DNA of 8,584 nt, taken from contig JASLAE010000191.1 in assembly GCA_030147305.1 (NCBI GenBank), forward strand, positions 1-8,584. Reading direction: 5' to 3'. Each line of letters starts with the position of its first letter. The stretch's first letter is position 1. Position numbers and translations under genes: made by a program. The DNA comes from Cesiribacter sp. GTDB taxonomy: Bacteria; Bacteroidota; Bacteroidia; Cytophagales; Cyclobacteriaceae. Positions 6,540-8,584 of this stretch are shown piece after piece. The notes under the pieces are model-generated. The model made no database searches and was not told the origin of the DNA. It saw only the letters and a list, made by a program, of their open reading frames with translations.

Positions 6540-6569
6540 ATATTACTTTTTTAATTTATCAGTTAACCT

Positions 6570-6577
6570 TATCTTTG
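6570..6577 (+). promoter_or_regulatory. Bacteroidota -7 promoter element for adk
   Basis: TATCTTTG matches TAnnTTTG exactly and ends 41 bases before the adk ATG at 6619. The upstream -33 region is a T-rich run around 6547-6552 rather than a TTG. Confidence 0.55.
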
Positions 6578-6618
6578 AACCTTCTTAAGAGCCCCCGTTG
6601 GGCTGCAACCTATTTATT

Positions 6619-7197
6619 ATGCTGAACATTGTGTTGTTTGGCGCTCCGGGTGCCGGCAAAGGCACTCAAAGCCAAAACCTGATCGAAAAATATAAGCTCA
6701 CGCACCTCTCTACCGGAGATATATTCAGGATGCACCTGACCGAAGGAACCGAGTTAGGCAAACTTGCCCGCCAGTATATGGACAAAGGACATCTTGTACC
6801 CGATACACTGGTCATAGATATGGTTCGGGATAAGATAGAGACCAACAAGGATAGCAATGGCTTTATTTTCGATGGTTTTCCGCGCACTGTGCCACAGGCC
6901 AAAGCGCTGGACACCATGTTAAGCGACCTTGGTCTTGAAATTGGCTGTATGCTGGCGCTGGACGTACCCGAGGCGGAGCTTAAACGCCGTATTGCCGAAA
7001 GAGGCAAAGTCTCTGGCCGGGCAGACGATCAGGATCCTGAAAAAATTAATACCCGTATAGAAGTGTACCGGAACGAAACCCTGCCTGTTGCCTCTTATTA
7101 CAAGCAGCAAGGCAAGTTTATTGACATTCAGGGTGTAGGCAGCATAGAAGAGATCTTCGATAACATCTGCAGCAAAATAGAAGAACATTGCCAATAA
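6619..7197 (+). CDS. adk: Adenylate kinase (short-LID form)
   Basis: Adenylate kinase interconverts ATP + AMP and 2 ADP in the cytoplasm. The 192 residues show the P-loop GAPGAGKGT (8-16), STGDIFR with the AMP-binding region (31-37), DGFPRT (85-90), and the LID region RGKVSGRADD (128-137) with its arginines. The LID is the short type without the four-cysteine zinc site, normal for this phylum and giving about 190 rather than about 215 residues. I chose ATG 6619 because MLNIVLFGAPG is the conserved start; a TTG at 6598 in frame would add seven residues with no support. It lies between hpt and obgE, with a promoter element upstream and an intrinsic terminator-like hairpin downstream. Confidence 0.97.
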   Translation: MLNIVLFGAPGAGKGTQSQNLIEKYKLTHLSTGDIFRMHLTEGTELGKLARQYMDKGHLVPDTLVIDMVRDKIETNKDSNGFIFDGFPRTVPQAKALDTMLSDLGLEIGCMLALDVPEAELKRRIAERGKVSGRADDQDPEKINTRIEVYRNETLPVASYYKQQGKFIDIQGVGSIEEIFDNICSKIEEHCQ

Positions 7198-7242
7198 GCA
7201 GAGGCTGAGAACGCCTGATTCTTCGCCCAAACATTCTTGCTT

Positions 7243-7273
7243 GTGCTGCTCCAACCAAAGGGCAGCACTTTTT
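7243..7273 (+). terminator. Intrinsic terminator between adk and obgE
   Basis: GTGCTGC (7243-7249) pairs perfectly with GCAGCAC (7262-7268). A T-G and a C-G pair can extend the stem to 9 bp around an 8-base loop, and TTTTT (7269-7273) follows at once. This is a standard Rho-independent terminator layout on the plus strand. No convincing TAnnTTTG lies between it and the obgE ATG, so it may be leaky or regulated. Confidence 0.65.
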
Positions 7274-7286
7274 GTACATATAAGCA

Positions 7287-7305
7287 GGAGGTCTCTTATA
7301 CCTCC
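7287..7305 (+). other. Small hairpin in the obgE leader with a Shine-Dalgarno-like arm
   Basis: GGAGGT (7287-7292) pairs with ACCTCC (7300-7305) around a 7-base loop. The left arm with the preceding A is AGGAGGT, a full match to the anti-Shine-Dalgarno sequence, but it is 22 bases before the ATG, too far for ordinary use, and no start codon follows it at normal distance. Its function is unknown. Confidence 0.4.
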
Positions 7306-7314
7306 CCCAATACC

Positions 7315-8313
7315 ATGGCACAGTCCAACTTCATAGACCACGTAAAATTCTGTTCACGCTCTGGCGCCGGTGGTGCCGGCTCTATTCACTTTCGTCGCGA
7401 AAAATATGTACCCAAGGGCGGGCCCGACGGGGGCGACGGGGGCCGGGGCGGCCATATTATTTTGCGGGGCAACTCGCAGCTCTGGACCCTGCTGCACCTT
7501 AAGTACCGCAAACATGTTATTGCAGACAATGGCATTGCGGGTTCCGGCCAGAACTCTTCCGGCGCACAGGGCAAAGACGAAATTCTGGAGGTTCCCCTGG
7601 GCACAGTGGCCAGGGATGCCGAAACCGGAGAGGTACGTTTTGAAATCACCGAAGATGGCGAAGAAAGAATATTAACGCCTGGCGGCCGTGGTGGTCAGGG
7701 CAACAGCCACTACAAATCACCCACCAATCAGGCACCCCACTTTGCTCAGCCCGGCGAACCAGGCATAGAAGAATGGATTGTGCTGGAGCTAAAGTTACTT
7801 GCCGATGTAGGGCTGGTTGGCTTCCCCAATGCCGGCAAAAGCACCCTGCTGGCCTCTGTCTCTGCCGCAAAGCCTGAGATAGCAGACTATGCTTTTACTA
7901 CCCTGGTGCCCAACCTGGGTGTGGTGCCCTACCGCGATTACCGCTCTTTTGTCATGGCAGATATTCCGGGTATCATAGAGGGCGCAGCAGAAGGCCGTGG
8001 CCTTGGGGTACGCTTTTTGCGGCACATCGAGCGTAATTCCATTTTGCTTTTCCTGGTGCCGGCCGATGCAAAAGACATCAAGAAAGAGTATAACATTCTG
8101 CTTTCAGAATTAGGCCAGTTTAACCCGGAACTGCTGGATAAGCAACGCCTCCTGGCCATTAGCAAAAGTGATTTATTGGATGAAGAGCTTATGGAAGAGA
8201 TGCGGGCGGAACTACCTGCAGAGGTCCCTGCGTTATTCATTTCTGCAGTAACCGGCTTTGGTCTCGACAAACTAAAAGACCTAATCTGGAACACACTGCA
8301 CAAGCAAGAGTAA
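7315..8313 (+). CDS. obgE: Obg-family GTPase (ribosome assembly)
   Basis: ObgE/CgtA binds the 50S ribosomal precursor and couples GTP turnover to ribosome maturation and stress signalling. The 332 residues show the glycine-rich Obg fold at 1-158, with SRSGAGGAGSIHFRREKYVPKGG (from 14) and GPDGGDGGRGG. A GTPase domain follows: G1 GFPNAGKS (169-176), G2 FTTLVPN (194-200), G3 DIPG (216-219), G4 SKSD (283-286) and G5 SAV (310-312). G4 has serine where NKxD has asparagine; I believe this is common in Bacteroidota Obg but cannot check. There is no C-terminal OCT domain. ATG 7315 gives the conserved MAQSNFIDHVKF start; an in-frame upstream start at 7237 would run through the terminator hairpin and is rejected. 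A terminator-like hairpin separates it from adk. Confidence 0.96.
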   Translation: MAQSNFIDHVKFCSRSGAGGAGSIHFRREKYVPKGGPDGGDGGRGGHIILRGNSQLWTLLHLKYRKHVIADNGIAGSGQNSSGAQGKDEILEVPLGTVARDAETGEVRFEITEDGEERILTPGGRGGQGNSHYKSPTNQAPHFAQPGEPGIEEWIVLELKLLADVGLVGFPNAGKSTLLASVSAAKPEIADYAFTTLVPNLGVVPYRDYRSFVMADIPGIIEGAAEGRGLGVRFLRHIERNSILLFLVPADAKDIKKEYNILLSELGQFNPELLDKQRLLAISKSDLLDEELMEEMRAELPAEVPALFISAVTGFGLDKLKDLIWNTLHKQE

Positions 8314-8319
8314 ACAGCG

Positions 8320-8327
8320 TACCTTTG
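8320..8327 (+). promoter_or_regulatory. Possible Bacteroidota -7 element after obgE
   Basis: TACCTTTG matches TAnnTTTG and begins 7 bases after the obgE stop. If active it would give the next gene a leader of about 165 bases. No TTG lies at -33 spacing, so it may be chance. Confidence 0.3.
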
Positions 8328-8425
8328 AGCAGGTAAAGGTGCTGATCAGGGCATATTCCTGCAACAGCAACGCACTGAGCTTAAAGGAAATCAACCATTA
8401 TTTCAAAACATAAATTTCTCTCCCC

Positions 8426-8438
8426 TGCCAATTTGGCA
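8426..8438. repeat. Palindrome TGCCAA-T-TTGGCA
   Basis: A perfect 6-base inverted repeat around a single T overlaps the sigma-54-like -24 element. Its right arm is also the first of three TTTGGC copies at 8432, 8449 and 8465. It may be an operator. The remainder of the 184-base gap 8314-8497 shows no gene I can support. Confidence 0.35.
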
Positions 8439-8448
8439 CCTGACTTTC
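8433..8448 (+). promoter_or_regulatory. Sigma-54-like -24/-12 sequence before the last gene
   Basis: TTGGCAC (8433-8439) matches the -24 element of sigma-54 promoters. At the correct distance the -12 element reads TTTC (8445-8448) instead of TTGC, one mismatch at a usually conserved G. A start site about 12 bases on would leave a leader of about 38 bases before the ATG at 8498. The assignment is tentative. Confidence 0.3.
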
Positions 8449-8497
8449 TTTGGCAAAATAATTGTTTGGCTCATAAGTGTTGAAACCAGAAGTTGAT

Positions 8498-8584
8498 ATG
8501 AGTAAAGATCAAGATAAAAATATAGTGGAAGAACATAACAATGGTACTGAAACTGCCAACCGGGAGGCAGCTTACGATCAATTA
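8498..8584 (+). CDS. 5' end of a protein gene, possibly grpE (partial)
   Basis: An ATG at 8498 opens a frame that runs for 29 codons to the edge of the window, so only the N-terminus is seen. The peptide begins MSKDQDKNIVEEHNNGTE and is hydrophilic, rich in acidic and amide residues, and without a signal peptide or membrane segment. Such a disordered charged start is typical of GrpE, the nucleotide exchange factor for DnaK, but it is not diagnostic. The gene is preceded by a 184-base regulatory-looking gap, unlike the short gaps elsewhere, consistent with a separately controlled (for example heat-shock) unit. The name is a guess from composition and context; the coding call itself is firmer than the identity. 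No Shine-Dalgarno sequence is visible. Confidence 0.5.
   Translation, partial: MSKDQDKNIVEEHNNGTETANREAAYDQL

Noticed and set aside
6597..6609. GTTG-N5-CAAC stem just before adk
   Set aside because: Only 4 bp; too short to call a regulatory structure.
7237..7314. N-terminal extension of Obg
   Set aside because: The added codons cover the terminator hairpin and leader; the conserved Obg start is at 7315.
6919..7341. 140-codon minus-strand open frame across the adk 3' end and obgE leader
   Set aside because: It is antisense to adk and crosses the terminator hairpin and the obgE start; no motif supports it.
8339..8413. Possible 24-residue small protein from a GTG after obgE
   Set aside because: It has only a GTG start and no clear ribosome-binding context, and the frame simply continues upstream into obgE in another phase. 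Nothing distinguishes it from chance.
1..8584. CRISPR array, insertion sequence, tRNA, phage or defence island
   Set aside because: No spaced repeats, transposase, integrase, tRNA-like folding region or defence-type protein was found; nearly all DNA is accounted for by housekeeping genes with even composition.

Overview
The window is an ordinary housekeeping stretch of a Bacteroidota chromosome, most likely from the order Cytophagales (inference). The evidence is the repeated promoter element TAnnTTTG in front of genes, the near absence of Shine-Dalgarno sequences, and the family-level look of the proteins: a short adenylate kinase without a zinc LID, and an Obg with SKSD in place of NKxD. 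I see no phage, insertion sequence, CRISPR array, tRNA or rRNA, and no undescribed defence or biosynthetic system. The points of interest are regulatory.

Left part (1-2831): a MarR-family regulator (+) converges on hemE (-). hemE is divergent from the L-serine dehydratase alpha-subunit gene sdaAA (+). The 133-base hemE/sdaAA gap holds back-to-back Bacteroidota promoters. A perfect 16-base inverted repeat lies over the sdaAA -33 box and resembles an Lrp site. sdaAA then converges on a leftward operon across a hairpin-containing gap.

Middle (2832-5950): a tight leftward operon runs upp (uracil salvage), then a Na+/Ca2+ exchanger, then a small four-helix membrane protein of unknown function. 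The gaps are 6 and 0 bases. Divergent from upp is a gene for an M42/TET-like metallo-aminopeptidase with all metal ligands visible.

Right part (5951-8584): hpt (purine salvage), adk, obgE and the first 29 codons of a gene that may be grpE all run rightward. hpt and adk each have their own TAnnTTTG element. A good intrinsic terminator sits between adk and obgE, followed by a second small hairpin in the obgE leader. The 184-base gap before the last gene carries a sigma-54-like sequence, a short palindrome and three spaced TTTGGC repeats.

Functionally, upp, hpt and adk belong to nucleotide salvage and interconversion, hemE to haem synthesis, sdaAA to serine catabolism, and obgE to ribosome assembly. 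The grouping looks like conserved housekeeping synteny rather than one pathway.
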